Shown here: one piece after another, positions 17,119 to 25,727 of the stretch | Numbering within the stretch: position 1 is the stretch's first letter | How the letters are laid out: every line of letters begins with the position of its first letter | Assembly: GCF_003344865.1 (NCBI RefSeq) | Contig: NZ_CP031165.1 | Location: 5,735,876-5,799,875 of the forward strand | Reading direction: 5' to 3' | Source: Euzebya pacifica | Lineage (GTDB): Bacteria; Actinomycetota; Nitriliruptoria; Euzebyales; Euzebyaceae | Length of the DNA stretch: 64,000 nucleotides | The notes under the pieces: generated by a model | The model's database searches: none | Told to the model about the DNA's origin: nothing | Seen by the model: the letters and a program-made list of their open reading frames with translations, nothing else | Translations under genes and position numbers: made by a program

Positions 17119-18042
17119 ATGCTGGCCGCCAACCGTCGATCGCTGGCTGGGTGGCTCGTCGTGGTGGCAACCGCAGCGGCCGCCGCCCTGTTGTTCTGGC
17201 CGTCCGCCTTCGCCTCGGAGGGGGAGCAGGAGCTCGCGGACTCCTTCGCCGTGGAGAGCTACGCCCAGAACTGCTCGAGGTGCCACGGCCTGGATGGCCA
17301 GGGTGGTGAGGTTCCGACCGACGGCCGTCCCGTGCCATCGCTGCGCAACAACGACGACCTGACCGTCCCCTACCTCGACCTGGTCCTGCTGACCGGCCGC
17401 ATGCCCCCGGCCGGTGACCCGTTCGACAACCGCGAGCGCCACGTCTTCTACGACGACGCCGAACGGCAGGCCATGGTGGAGTGGATGGCCGACGAGTTCG
17501 ACATCCCGGGTGAGGTCCCGGAGGTCGACGAGGGCGAGGTCTCCCGTGGCCTCGAGGTCTTCGCCCGCAACTGCGCCCACTGCCACGGCAACGCCGGCGC
17601 CGGCGGGACCGCCGGCCGTCAGGCGTGGACCCCGCAGGTCAACAACCTCCCGGGTATCGCCGTCGCCGAGGCCATCCGCGTCGGACCCTTCGAGATGCCT
17701 GCCTTCTCCGCCGAGGTCATCCCCGACGAGGACGTCGACGCCGTCGTGGCCTACCTCGAGGCCGTCGACGAGGAGCGGGGCACCCCGTTCCTCGGCCTGG
17801 TCGAGCTGAACCCCGTCTTCGCGTCCGGGTTCGTGGGCCTGCTGTCCCTCGCCCTGCTGGGCTCGCTGGTCTACATCGGCAGCCGCCCCGTGCGCCTGGA
17901 GGACCTGATCGACGAGGGGTCACAACCCGAGGCCGGCGTGACGCCCGCCAGCGGACGTCGAGGGAACACCGACGATCCCGACCACGACGACTCCGCCGAT
18001 CCCGACCAGCACGACCAGCACGACGAGGAGCCCCGGCCGTGA
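17119..18042 (+). CDS. qcrC: Diheme cytochrome c subunit of cytochrome bc1 complex
   Basis: A 307-aa product with an N-terminal membrane helix (residues about 10-32), two c-type heme motifs CSRCH (about 53-57) and CAHCH (about 152-156), each followed by a Met-containing axial-ligand segment (TGRMPPAG, FEMPAF), and a C-terminal membrane helix (about 232-255) ahead of an acidic His/Asp-rich tail. This is the actinobacterial QcrC architecture, in which the diheme subunit passes electrons from the bc complex to the aa3 oxidase. The stop overlaps the qcrA start (GTGA). No ctaE-like oxidase gene lies upstream; an acetyltransferase gene does. Confidence 0.95.
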   Translation: MLAANRRSLAGWLVVVATAAAAALLFWPSAFASEGEQELADSFAVESYAQNCSRCHGLDGQGGEVPTDGRPVPSLRNNDDLTVPYLDLVLLTGRMPPAGDPFDNRERHVFYDDAERQAMVEWMADEFDIPGEVPEVDEGEVSRGLEVFARNCAHCHGNAGAGGTAGRQAWTPQVNNLPGIAVAEAIRVGPFEMPAFSAEVIPDEDVDAVVAYLEAVDEERGTPFLGLVELNPVFASGFVGLLSLALLGSLVYIGSRPVRLEDLIDEGSQPEAGVTPASGRRGNTDDPDHDDSADPDQHDQHDEEPRP

Positions 18043-18977
18043 GCCAGGACCCGACCACGACCCCACCTCCCGCCGACGACCCCACCGAACCGCCCGCCCT
18101 CAAACGGCACGTGCTGGAGATGCACGTCCCCGACCCCAGCCGCGCCAACGACGCGTTCGTCGCGTGGACCGCGGGACTGGGTGGCGTGCTGGCCGTGGCG
18201 TTCGCGCTGGTCCTGCGCCTCGGTGGCCCCCTGCCCGTCTACTCCGGCTGCCTGGCCCTGTCGTTGTTCCTGCTCGGCCTCGCTGTGCGGCGGTACTTCT
18301 TCGACCGGTTCCCCGAGGTCGTCGCGGCCGAGCCCCGGGAGGTCGTGGAGGAGGTGCGTGTCCCGGTCACCGCGGCCGTGGACCCCCGCGACGACGAGGA
18401 CGACGACTACGCGTTGATCAAGCCGTTGGAGCGCCGCGGGTTCCTGACCCGCATCATCGTCGGCGCCTTCGGCGCGCTGGGCATCTCCCTCCTCTCCCTC
18501 GTTCCCTCCCTCGGCCCCAACGTCGGCAACACGCTGCGCCAGACCCCCTGGGCCCGCGGCGTCCGCGCCGTGAGCAACGACGGCGAACCCCTCCGGCCCG
18601 AGGACCTCGCGGTCGGCAACATCGCGTCGGTCTGGCCCGACGGCGCCATCGGCTTCGAGCGTGCCGCCGTGGTCATCATCCGGCTGTCCGAGCCGCCGAA
18701 GGAACCCACCAACATGGCGTGGGTGGTGGACGAGACGGTGGTCGGCTACTCCAAGATCTGCACCCACGCCGGCTGTCCGGTGGCGCTGTACCGCGAGCAG
18801 GACCAGTCGTTGTTCTGCCCGTGCCACCAGTCGACCTTCGACGTGCCGCACGCCTGCAAGCCCACCTTCGGGCCAGCCGCCCGAGCCCTTCCCCAGCTGC
18901 CGCTCGGTGTCGACGACGAGGGGTACCTGATCGCGATGGGCGACTTCGAAGAGCTCGCCGGACCGTCGTTCGGATGA
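18039..18977 (+). CDS. qcrA: Rieske iron-sulfur subunit of cytochrome bc1 complex
   Basis: A 312-aa product. The GTG start overlaps the qcrC stop by 4 bp. After a polar leader come two membrane helices (about residues 48-65 and 68-88), then a third just before the soluble domain (about 145-165, RGFLTRIIVGAFGALG). This three-helix anchor is characteristic of actinobacterial QcrA. The Rieske [2Fe-2S] ligands are in CTHAGCPV and CPCHQSTF. The protein takes electrons from menaquinol at the QcrB site. Confidence 0.95.
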   Translation: MSQDPTTTPPPADDPTEPPALKRHVLEMHVPDPSRANDAFVAWTAGLGGVLAVAFALVLRLGGPLPVYSGCLALSLFLLGLAVRRYFFDRFPEVVAAEPREVVEEVRVPVTAAVDPRDDEDDDYALIKPLERRGFLTRIIVGAFGALGISLLSLVPSLGPNVGNTLRQTPWARGVRAVSNDGEPLRPEDLAVGNIASVWPDGAIGFERAAVVIIRLSEPPKEPTNMAWVVDETVVGYSKICTHAGCPVALYREQDQSLFCPCHQSTFDVPHACKPTFGPAARALPQLPLGVDDEGYLIAMGDFEELAGPSFG

Positions 18978-19017
18978 TGCTCCACCCACCCCGTACCCCA
19001 ACAGGAGGGCTCGCGCC

Positions 19018-20403
19018 ATGACGCCGTTGTTCAGTGCCCTGCTCGACGCCCTCGACCGGCGCATGCACCTGTCCGGCCCGACGAAGAAGGCCGCCAACAA
19101 GGTCTTCCCCGCCAACTGGTCGTTCCTGCTGGGCGAGGTGGCGATGATCTCCTTCGCCGTCCTCGTCCTGACCGGGATCTTCCTCACCCTCTTCTTCCGG
19201 CCTGCGGTCGACCCGGTCGTCTACACCGGCGCCAACGAGTTCTTCGCCGATGTGGAGCTGCCCGCGGCGTTCGAGTCCGTCGTGCGGCTGTCCACCGACG
19301 TGCCCGGCGGCCTGCTGATGCGCCGGATCCACCGGGCCGCCAGCCACCTGTTCATCGCCTCCATGATCCTGCACATGTTGCGGATCCTGCTGACGGGGGC
19401 GTTCCGCAAGCCGCGGGAGGTCAACTACTACGTCGGCGTCGGCCTGCTGACGATGGTCCTCGGCGAGGGGTTCCTGGGCTACTCGCTGCCCTACGACTCG
19501 CTGGCCGGCACCGGCATCCGGGTCATGTACTCCATCATCCTCTCGATCCCGTTCGTCGGCGAGAACGTGGCCTTCTGGATCTTCGGTGGCGAGTTCCCCG
19601 GCGAGGCGATCATCCCGCGCTTCTACGCCCTGCACGTGTTCGTGCTGCCGTTGCTGCTGGCGGCGCTGATCGGGGCGCACGTCTTCATCCTTGTCCGCCA
19701 GAAGCACACGCAGATGCCGCGGCCCGACGTCGACGGGCATTCCTATGTCGTGGGCAAGCCGCTGTGGCCGGGCCAGGCTGCGGAGTCCACCACGCTGGTG
19801 CTGTGGATCGGTGGCCTGCTGGCCCTCTCGGCCACGATCATCCCGTGGAGCGACGTCGAGCTGCTGGGCCCCTACCTCCCCGGTGAGGTCGGCAACAACG
19901 CCCAACCCGACTGGTTCCTGTTCTGGACCGACGGCCTGCTGCGAGCCATCCCTGCCTTCGAGCTGAACATCCTCGGCACGACCATCAACAGCCTGTTCGT
20001 CGCCGGTGCGCTGATCCCCGGCGTGCTGTTCGGCCTGCTGTTCGCCTACCCGACCCTGGAGCGCAAGGTCTACGGCCTGAAGGGCGAATGGCACGTGCTG
20101 ACCAACCCGCTGGACATCCCCCTGCGGGCGGCCATGGTGATGGGGACCTTCTCCTTCGTCCTGCTGGCCTCGGCCAACGCCACCAACGACATCATCAGCC
20201 GGATGGTGGGCATCCCCATCGAGGACCTCGTCTTCGTCTTCCGGCTGCTGATGGTCTTCGCGCCGCCGCTGCTGGCCTTCGGTGTCTATCGGTACGCCCG
20301 ACGTCGCCTGGACGCGGTCGGCACCGACGTGGCCCAGACCGAGGAAGAGGCGGAGAGCCGCTTCCAGTACGTCGGCATGGGAGACCCCGAGCCCCTCGAG
20401 TGA
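19018..20403 (+). CDS. qcrB: Cytochrome b subunit of cytochrome bc1 complex
   Basis: A 461-aa product. The N-terminal cytochrome b domain carries FPANWSFLLGEVAM, the heme-ligating His-containing helices (RRIHRAASHLFIASMILHML and ALHVFVLPLLLAALIGAHV) and GEGFLGYSLP. The C-terminal part has the Qo-site-like P-D-W segment (NAQPDWFLFW, actinobacterial variant of PEW) and further helices. It follows qcrA by 40 bp, so qcrCAB form one operon. The final 50 residues are a cytoplasmic extension as in other actinobacterial QcrB. Confidence 0.95.
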   Translation: MTPLFSALLDALDRRMHLSGPTKKAANKVFPANWSFLLGEVAMISFAVLVLTGIFLTLFFRPAVDPVVYTGANEFFADVELPAAFESVVRLSTDVPGGLLMRRIHRAASHLFIASMILHMLRILLTGAFRKPREVNYYVGVGLLTMVLGEGFLGYSLPYDSLAGTGIRVMYSIILSIPFVGENVAFWIFGGEFPGEAIIPRFYALHVFVLPLLLAALIGAHVFILVRQKHTQMPRPDVDGHSYVVGKPLWPGQAAESTTLVLWIGGLLALSATIIPWSDVELLGPYLPGEVGNNAQPDWFLFWTDGLLRAIPAFELNILGTTINSLFVAGALIPGVLFGLLFAYPTLERKVYGLKGEWHVLTNPLDIPLRAAMVMGTFSFVLLASANATNDIISRMVGIPIEDLVFVFRLLMVFAPPLLAFGVYRYARRRLDAVGTDVAQTEEEAESRFQYVGMGDPEPLE

Positions 20404-20440
20404 CTCGGCGGGCTGCGGCCCCGGGCACGAGGGGGAGGGG

Positions 20441-22768
20441 TCAGCCGCCGATCGCGGTCACCGCCGCGTCGGCCACGTCATCGCTGACCACGCCGACCCC
20501 GCCGTAGACGTAGACCCTGCTCGTGGTGGCGGCGACCCCCTCGAGGTAGGCCTCGACCGCTGCGGAGAAGCTGCTGCCGTCCGTCAGCAGGATGGGCCCG
20601 CCCAGCCGGGCGATGTGGGCACCCCCGGCCAGCGCGTCGGGGAAGTCGGCACCCGTGGCAAGGCCGGCAACGGTCGGCGCGGAGAAGAACGCCTCGGCCA
20701 CCATGACCGCGGTCTCGAACCGGCTCGCCCCGACGATCGGGGTGGCGTCGGGTGCCGCGCCGGCGGCCGGACCGCCGATGGCGAACACCGTCGCACCGGG
20801 CATCCCGTCGAGGTAGGCCTGCGTGGCCGGCGGCACGGTCGTCCCGGCCGTCAGCAGCACGGCCCCGTCCACCGCGGCGGCCGCGACCCCGGCGCCGAGC
20901 GCATCGGGGAAGTTGTCCCCGGTGGTCAGCAGCACCGTGTCGGGACTGTCCAGCCCTTCCTCGGCGATGACGGCGGCCGTCTCGGTCCGGCTTGCCCCGC
21001 CCAGCCGACGAACGGTGTAGCCGAGGGCCTCGACGGCATCGGCGACGTCGGCGGACAGGGCGGCCTCACCGCCCAGCAGGTACACGGTGGCCCCGCTCGG
21101 CACGGCCCGTTCCAGCTCGTCGGCGGTCACCGACGACAGCGCGGTCGAGCCGGTCAGCAGCAGCGGACCGTCGACCTCCGCGGCCAGCGGGGTACCGGCG
21201 AGGGCGTCGGGGAAGGCATCGGCCCGGGCCAGGACGGCGGCGGATGCCGCCCCGTCTGCGTAGCTGTCCCCGGCGACCTGGACGGCAGTCAGCTCTCGGC
21301 CCGTCCCGGACAGGCGGACGACCGCGTCGGACGGGGTCGGCGTGTCCCCGGCGAGCGTGACACGGGTGGTCGCGGTGAAGGGGGTGCCGTCGGCGTCGGT
21401 GGCGGTGGCGCGGACCAGATACTCACCCGGTGCCACGCCGGTCGTGTCCCAGGTGATGGACGAGCCGGGCACCCCGCCGAAGGCGCGGTCACCGCTGGGA
21501 ATGGCCACCTCGTCGGCGTCGGCGGTCGGCGAGACGTGGATCATCCGGTCGAGGACGACGTCGACCGGGTCGGTCGCCTCGGTCCATGGTGGGTCGTACT
21601 GGGCCTGCCCGTCCGGGCCGACGGTGATGGACTCCACCAGGCCGCTCCACGGGTCCATGATGTTGACGACGGTCGAGCCGTCCTCGAGCCGCGTGACGTT
21701 CTCCACCGCAACACGGTGGGCGAAGCCCTCGCCGTAGACGCCGAGCAGGACGTCCTGGCCGCGGCCGAACTCGGTGCTGATCTCCGCCAGCGATGGGTCC
21801 TCGTCGAGCTCCACCTCGAAGTCGTCGTCGAGGTCGTTCTCCTCCAGGTAGTCCTCGATCGCCTTCTTGAGTCCCTCCACCGACGTCCCGTCGTCGTCGG
21901 TACCGGCCAGCTCGCCGATCCGGTCGGTCAACGCCTTCATCTGCGCGGCCATCGTGTCCCCGGCGGGCAGGAGTCCGCCGAAGTCCTCGGCGTTGTCCAT
22001 GGCGAACCAGGCCAGGCTCGACGCGGCGGCGGTCGGGGCGCAGGAGGAGTCACCGGTCCTGCCGTCGTCGTCGTTGTCGCCGGAGAGGTCTGCGCCCTCC
22101 ACGTGCTGGTCCTTCAGCGGCAGGCCCTTGCCGCCGAGGAAGCTCACGGGCTGGAAGGTCCAGGCGACGAGGGCGGGGGCACCGATCGGGTCGGCCTCGA
22201 CCACGAGCGCCACCTCGTCCCCGATGTCGATGACCGTGTCGGGGGCGGGTTCGACGATCTCGACGAACGGTGGGGTCAGGTCGACGAAGACGTCGAAGAA
22301 GGAGTCGATCCGGAGGACCTCGCACTCGGGGAACGGCGAGTCGGGCTGGGGGCAGATGAAGACCTCCAGGCCGAGCGCTTGTGGTCCGGTGGGTGAGTCC
22401 TCGAACGGTTGCCAGGTGAAGTGCCACACCCCGTCGACGACGCAGCCGCCGGGGAACAGGTCGCACCGGGGTGACTCACCGATGGCCACCCCGATGTCGT
22501 CGAAGCCGACGAAGAACCGTTGCTCGGTCTCGGTGCGGGGGTCGAAGAACTCGTTGAAGAACGAGACCTGGCGCACGAAGGGACCGTCGGGGCCGAGCTG
22601 TCGAGGCAGGTCGACGGCAACCTCGACCTCTTCGGTGACGAGCTGTCCCTGGGCGGGCGTCAGCGGTCGCGGTTCGGCGCCGAACGTCGGTTGCGCCAGC
22701 GCCGCCGGGGTCACCCCCATCACCAGCAGGACTGCGAGAAGCGGACCGAACCTGTGATGACGGGTCAT
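20441..22768 (-). CDS. Secreted papain-like (C39-like) protein with three cell-wall-binding type 2 repeats
   Basis: A 775-aa product with a signal peptide ending ALAQ (residue 26). An N-terminal beta-rich region of about 200 residues contains a Cys pair. It is followed by a peptidase_C39-like segment with the possible catalytic set Cys243 (SSCAPTAAASSLAW), His351 (GFAHRVAVENV) and Asp372 (NIMDPWSG), spaced as in papain-fold enzymes. An Ig-like stretch near 440-475 (APGEYLVRATATDADG) precedes three cell wall-binding type 2 repeats (about 480-775, FPDALAG/GA and LLGGEAALS motifs). It should act at the cell surface. Peptidase activity is inferred from residue pattern only. Confidence 0.8.
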   Translation of the reverse strand: MTRHHRFGPLLAVLLVMGVTPAALAQPTFGAEPRPLTPAQGQLVTEEVEVAVDLPRQLGPDGPFVRQVSFFNEFFDPRTETEQRFFVGFDDIGVAIGESPRCDLFPGGCVVDGVWHFTWQPFEDSPTGPQALGLEVFICPQPDSPFPECEVLRIDSFFDVFVDLTPPFVEIVEPAPDTVIDIGDEVALVVEADPIGAPALVAWTFQPVSFLGGKGLPLKDQHVEGADLSGDNDDDGRTGDSSCAPTAAASSLAWFAMDNAEDFGGLLPAGDTMAAQMKALTDRIGELAGTDDDGTSVEGLKKAIEDYLEENDLDDDFEVELDEDPSLAEISTEFGRGQDVLLGVYGEGFAHRVAVENVTRLEDGSTVVNIMDPWSGLVESITVGPDGQAQYDPPWTEATDPVDVVLDRMIHVSPTADADEVAIPSGDRAFGGVPGSSITWDTTGVAPGEYLVRATATDADGTPFTATTRVTLAGDTPTPSDAVVRLSGTGRELTAVQVAGDSYADGAASAAVLARADAFPDALAGTPLAAEVDGPLLLTGSTALSSVTADELERAVPSGATVYLLGGEAALSADVADAVEALGYTVRRLGGASRTETAAVIAEEGLDSPDTVLLTTGDNFPDALGAGVAAAAVDGAVLLTAGTTVPPATQAYLDGMPGATVFAIGGPAAGAAPDATPIVGASRFETAVMVAEAFFSAPTVAGLATGADFPDALAGGAHIARLGGPILLTDGSSFSAAVEAYLEGVAATTSRVYVYGGVGVVSDDVADAAVTAIGG

Positions 22769-22838
22769 CGTCGTTCTCCCTCAGAGACGAGTTCGAGTGT
22801 CCTCCCATCGGCAGCTCGTGTCGAGGCCGGGTTGAACC

Positions 22839-23207
22839 TCATTCAGTAGCGAGTGCACGAACCTCGTCGACCAGGTCGGCCATGACGCGCCCGGTGCGGA
22901 CGATCCTCGTCGGGCCGGGCGGCAGCTCGAGCTCGTCGTCGGGATGCCAGGCGACGGCGACGACCGGCTGCGTCAGCCCAGCGCGGCGCAGGTCGTCGAG
23001 AGTGGGGTCCCCGGGAGCGAGGGTGACGACCACCCGCAGGCCAGCCAGGTCGTCCGGGGAGGGGCGGACGGTCGCGGCCGGGTCGTCGGCGGCCCACGTG
23101 ACGGCCACCGACAGCCCCTCGGCGCGCAGGTGCTCGGCCAGCACGTGGACCACACCGGCATACCGCCCGAGCACGGCCACTCCCGTATCGGCACGTCGCT
23201 GCTGCAT
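22839..23207 (-). CDS. Hypothetical protein, alpha/beta fold
   Basis: A 122-aa product from ATG 23207 (MQQRRADTGVAVLGRY); longer in-frame starts would run towards the divergent membrane-protein gene. Regular alternation of hydrophobic strands and helices (GVAVLGRYAGVVHVLAEHL, LRVVVTLAPGD, PVVAVAW, RIVRTGRVMADLVDEV) suggests a receiver-like or Rossmann-like domain. There is no phospho-acceptor or nucleotide motif. No ribosome binding site is obvious, and I do not recognise the family. Confidence 0.5.
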   Translation of the reverse strand: MQQRRADTGVAVLGRYAGVVHVLAEHLRAEGLSVAVTWAADDPAATVRPSPDDLAGLRVVVTLAPGDPTLDDLRRAGLTQPVVAVAWHPDDELELPPGPTRIVRTGRVMADLVDEVRALATE

Positions 23208-23254
23208 CGTCGGGAGGCTAGACGGGCTGGGCACGATCGACGGTCTGCCTTGGC

Positions 23255-25222
23255 ATGATCCAACCCGTGTCGACACCCGCTGCGCTCCGCCGGGCTGCCC
23301 CGGGCTGGCCGCTGTGGGTCGCGCTGGCCGTCGTGCTCGCCGCCGGGACCGCGGTGAAGGTGGCCTGCACGTCCGGCGGGCTGGTCGGCAGCGAGCTCGG
23401 GCTGCCGGGGTGCTACAGCGATGTCGTCGCGATCGCCCGGGCCCGTGGGTTGTCCGACGACCCCGCGGTCTATCGCCAGGTGTTGACGGAGTATCCGCCG
23501 CTGACAGCGCTGCAGTGGGTGCTGGCGATGATGCTGTCGTCGTCGGTCGTCGGGTTCCTCTGGGTGACCGCCGGGCTGGCCGCGGTGGCCAGCGGGCTGT
23601 CGGCGTGGTTGCTCGTCCGGCTCGGGGCCGGGCGCCGCGTCTGGCTGTGGCTGGCGTCGCCGGCGGTGTTGCTGGCCACCCTGATCAGCTGGGACCCGGT
23701 GCCGGTGGCGCTGCTCCTGTCGGCGGTCGCGCTGCACCGGTCGGGGCGGGACGTGGGTGCCTGCATCCTCGCGGCGCTGGGCGGCCTGGCCAAGCTCTTC
23801 CCCTTCGTCCTCGTGCCGTTGGTCGTGTGGTCGGCGTGGTCGCGTGGACGGCGGGACGTGGCGATCCGGGCAGGCGCCGCGGCGCTGGCCGTGGCCACGG
23901 TGGGGATGGGGCTGGCCACCGCATGGGGAGGGCCGGAGGCCTGGGCGTTCGTCCGCCTGAACACCGAGCGGGCCGCGGACTGGGACACGGCCTGGTTCGC
24001 CGTGAACGTCGTGCTGGACCGGGTCGGATCGGCAGCGGTGCCGGTGGAGGCGATCAACGTGCTGGTCGCCGCCGTGACGCTGGGGGGCTGGGCCGTCGTG
24101 CTGTGGAGGGGACGGTCGGTGCCGCCGTCGGAGCGGTGGCGACTGGCCCTCCCCCTCCTGGTCTGGTTCGTCCTGGCCGGCAAGGTCTACTCGCCCCAGT
24201 TCAGCCTCTGGCTCCTCCCGCTGATGGTCCTGCTCGGTACGGATCGTGCCGATCGTCGGGAGGAGGCGACGCAGGCCCCGATCGCGCCAACCGACGGGCC
24301 GACGGGGCCGGTCGTGCCGGTCGTGCCGACGTGGCTGGTGGGGGCATTCGTGGTGGCCGATGCAGCCGTCCTCCTGACCCGCTTCCCGTTCCTCGCCGGG
24401 TTGCAGGGGTTCACCCCCTCCCTGCCCTACGAGGTGTTCGCCGTGGCGCTGGCCGCGCGGGGGCTGGTGCTGGTCGGGGTGCTGACGACATCGATCCCGG
24501 TCTGCCCGCCGGTAGCGCTAGGGTCCACCCGTGCGTCGCCTTCGACAGCTCAGCGGAACCGACCTCGCCTGGCTCGGCGGGCAGGGAGTGCTGTTCCTGC
24601 TGGCCTTCGTGCTGGTGCCCCGTGCCGACGGTGGCCCCGGACGCGTCGACGTGCCCGGGTCCCGGGCAGCCGGAACCACCGTCTTCGTGCTCGGCGCCGT
24701 GCTCGGCCTGGCCTCCTTCGTCGCGCTCGGCCGGCAGCTGGTGCCGCAGCCCACACCCATCGAGGGCGGCGAGCTCGTCGACCGGGGGCCCTACGGCGTC
24801 GTTCGCCACCCCATCTACACCGCCGTCCTCCTGATGATCGTCGGGGGCCTCTCCCGGACACCGAGCGCCACGGGGGCTGCTGTCGCCCTTGCCTCGGCGG
24901 CGTTCTTCGACCGCAAGTCCGCCCACGAGGAACGGCTGCTCGTGGCCGCTTATCCGCAGTACGGCGACTACGCCGAGCGGGTGCGATGGAAGCTGCTGCC
25001 GGGCGTGCGCTGACCGGTCGGGGTCAGGCCTCCACGTGGGGCAGCTGGTACCAGCCCTCGGTGGGATCGAGGGACCGGACGACGGTGACGCGGTCCACCG
25101 GCGAACCGGCCAGCCAGGACAGGGTGTGGTTGCGCTGCCGGTGGACGATGCGAGTGCCCAGCCGCTCCAGCGCCCTCGCGCGACCGGGTTTGTCCGCCGG
25201 CACGTTGACCTCGCCGAAGTAG
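23255..25222 (+). CDS. Polytopic membrane protein, glycosyltransferase 87/DUF2029-like, with suspect 3' end
   Basis: The first 425 or so residues form about ten membrane helices with the features of GT87/DUF2029 polyprenyl-phosphate-sugar mannosyltransferases: a periplasmic Asp/Glu-rich loop after helix 1, SWDPVPVALLL, LGGLAKLFPFVLVPLV and GKVYSPQFSLWLLPLM. The convincing protein ends near 24530 (RGLVLVGVLTTSIP). The frame then stays open for another 690 bp across the ICMT-like gene and into the opposite-strand acetyltransferase gene, encoding only Arg/Pro-rich shadow sequence. A lost stop or a small indel near 24500-24530 is likely. Confidence 0.68.
   Translation: MIQPVSTPAALRRAAPGWPLWVALAVVLAAGTAVKVACTSGGLVGSELGLPGCYSDVVAIARARGLSDDPAVYRQVLTEYPPLTALQWVLAMMLSSSVVGFLWVTAGLAAVASGLSAWLLVRLGAGRRVWLWLASPAVLLATLISWDPVPVALLLSAVALHRSGRDVGACILAALGGLAKLFPFVLVPLVVWSAWSRGRRDVAIRAGAAALAVATVGMGLATAWGGPEAWAFVRLNTERAADWDTAWFAVNVVLDRVGSAAVPVEAINVLVAAVTLGGWAVVLWRGRSVPPSERWRLALPLLVWFVLAGKVYSPQFSLWLLPLMVLLGTDRADRREEATQAPIAPTDGPTGPVVPVVPTWLVGAFVVADAAVLLTRFPFLAGLQGFTPSLPYEVFAVALAARGLVLVGVLTTSIPVCPPVALGSTRASPSTAQRNRPRLARRAGSAVPAGLRAGAPCRRWPRTRRRARVPGSRNHRLRARRRARPGLLRRARPAAGAAAHTHRGRRARRPGALRRRSPPHLHRRPPDDRRGPLPDTERHGGCCRPCLGGVLRPQVRPRGTAARGRLSAVRRLRRAGAMEAAAGRALTGRGQASTWGSWYQPSVGSRDRTTVTRSTGEPASQDRVWLRCRWTMRVPSRSSALARPGLSAGTLTSPK
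24531..25013 (+). CDS. Isoprenylcysteine carboxyl methyltransferase-family membrane protein
   Basis: A 160-aa product with four predicted helices and the ICMT/PEMT SAM-site signature: GPYGVVRHPIYTAVLLM (about residues 86-102), then the C-terminal HEERLLVAAYPQYGDYAERV segment with conserved Glu pair and Tyr. Bacterial members methylate small or lipid substrates; the substrate here is unknown. The start is GTG (AGGG 7 nt upstream). The gene lies wholly within the over-long open frame of the preceding gene but has much better coding character. Confidence 0.85.
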   Translation: MRRLRQLSGTDLAWLGGQGVLFLLAFVLVPRADGGPGRVDVPGSRAAGTTVFVLGAVLGLASFVALGRQLVPQPTPIEGGELVDRGPYGVVRHPIYTAVLLMIVGGLSRTPSATGAAVALASAAFFDRKSAHEERLLVAAYPQYGDYAERVRWKLLPGVR

Positions 25223-25722
25223 CCCGGCAGGCCGGCCTCGCGGACCACTCGGTCCGCATGGTCGGCCAGGCGGAATCCGGCCACTGCCCCTCGCCGTGCG
25301 CCCTCCACGTTGAAGTGGAAGTGCGCCGGCATCGGTGGCGACGTTCCACGTGTCACCGCCACCACACCGTCCAGCAGGCGCCGACGCGAGAAGGCCGCCG
25401 CCGTCCCGAACGGCGCGCTGACCAGCGTCTGCAGGGCCCGGCCCGTCCAGGCCAGCGCCGGCCGCCTGACCCAGCGTTCGTAGGCGGCGTGGTCCAGGGC
25501 GACCATGGCGTAGCCCACGACCCGGTCGTCCTCGAGGTAGACGCCGCACGCCGACCCGTCCTCGGCGAGGTAGTAGTCCAGGCACAACGACACGTAGGCG
25601 TCCAGGTCCCGGTCGGGCAGCGACAGCGGCTCGCCCAGCGCTGCCGTCGCCACGAACAGTCGCCGGACGTCCTCGGCATCCCCGGGCGCCAGCGGACGTA
25701 CCCGGCCGGTCACCGCGGGCAC
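25024..25722 (-). CDS. GNAT-like acetyltransferase
   Basis: A 232-aa product from GTG 25722 (AGGA 9 nt upstream), 5 bp beyond the stop of the glycosyltransferase gene and so probably in its operon. The N-terminal half resembles a GNAT fold: VRPLAPGDAEDVRRLF, CGVYLEDDRVVGYAMVALD. The C-terminal half has a segment like the acetyl-CoA half of large GNATs (FHFNVEGARRGAVAGFRLADHADRV) but lacks a clean QxxGxG/A loop. The assignment is therefore moderate; the acceptor could be a cell-surface glycan product given the neighbours. Confidence 0.62.
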   Translation of the reverse strand: MPAVTGRVRPLAPGDAEDVRRLFVATAALGEPLSLPDRDLDAYVSLCLDYYLAEDGSACGVYLEDDRVVGYAMVALDHAAYERWVRRPALAWTGRALQTLVSAPFGTAAAFSRRRLLDGVVAVTRGTSPPMPAHFHFNVEGARRGAVAGFRLADHADRVVREAGLPGYFGEVNVPADKPGRARALERLGTRIVHRQRNHTLSWLAGSPVDRVTVVRSLDPTEGWYQLPHVEA

Positions 25723-25727
25723 CGCCG

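Noticed and set aside
25342..25355. parS-like GTTCCACGTGTCAC in the GNAT-like gene at 25 kb
   Set aside because: Two mismatches in one arm, palindrome broken; likely chance.
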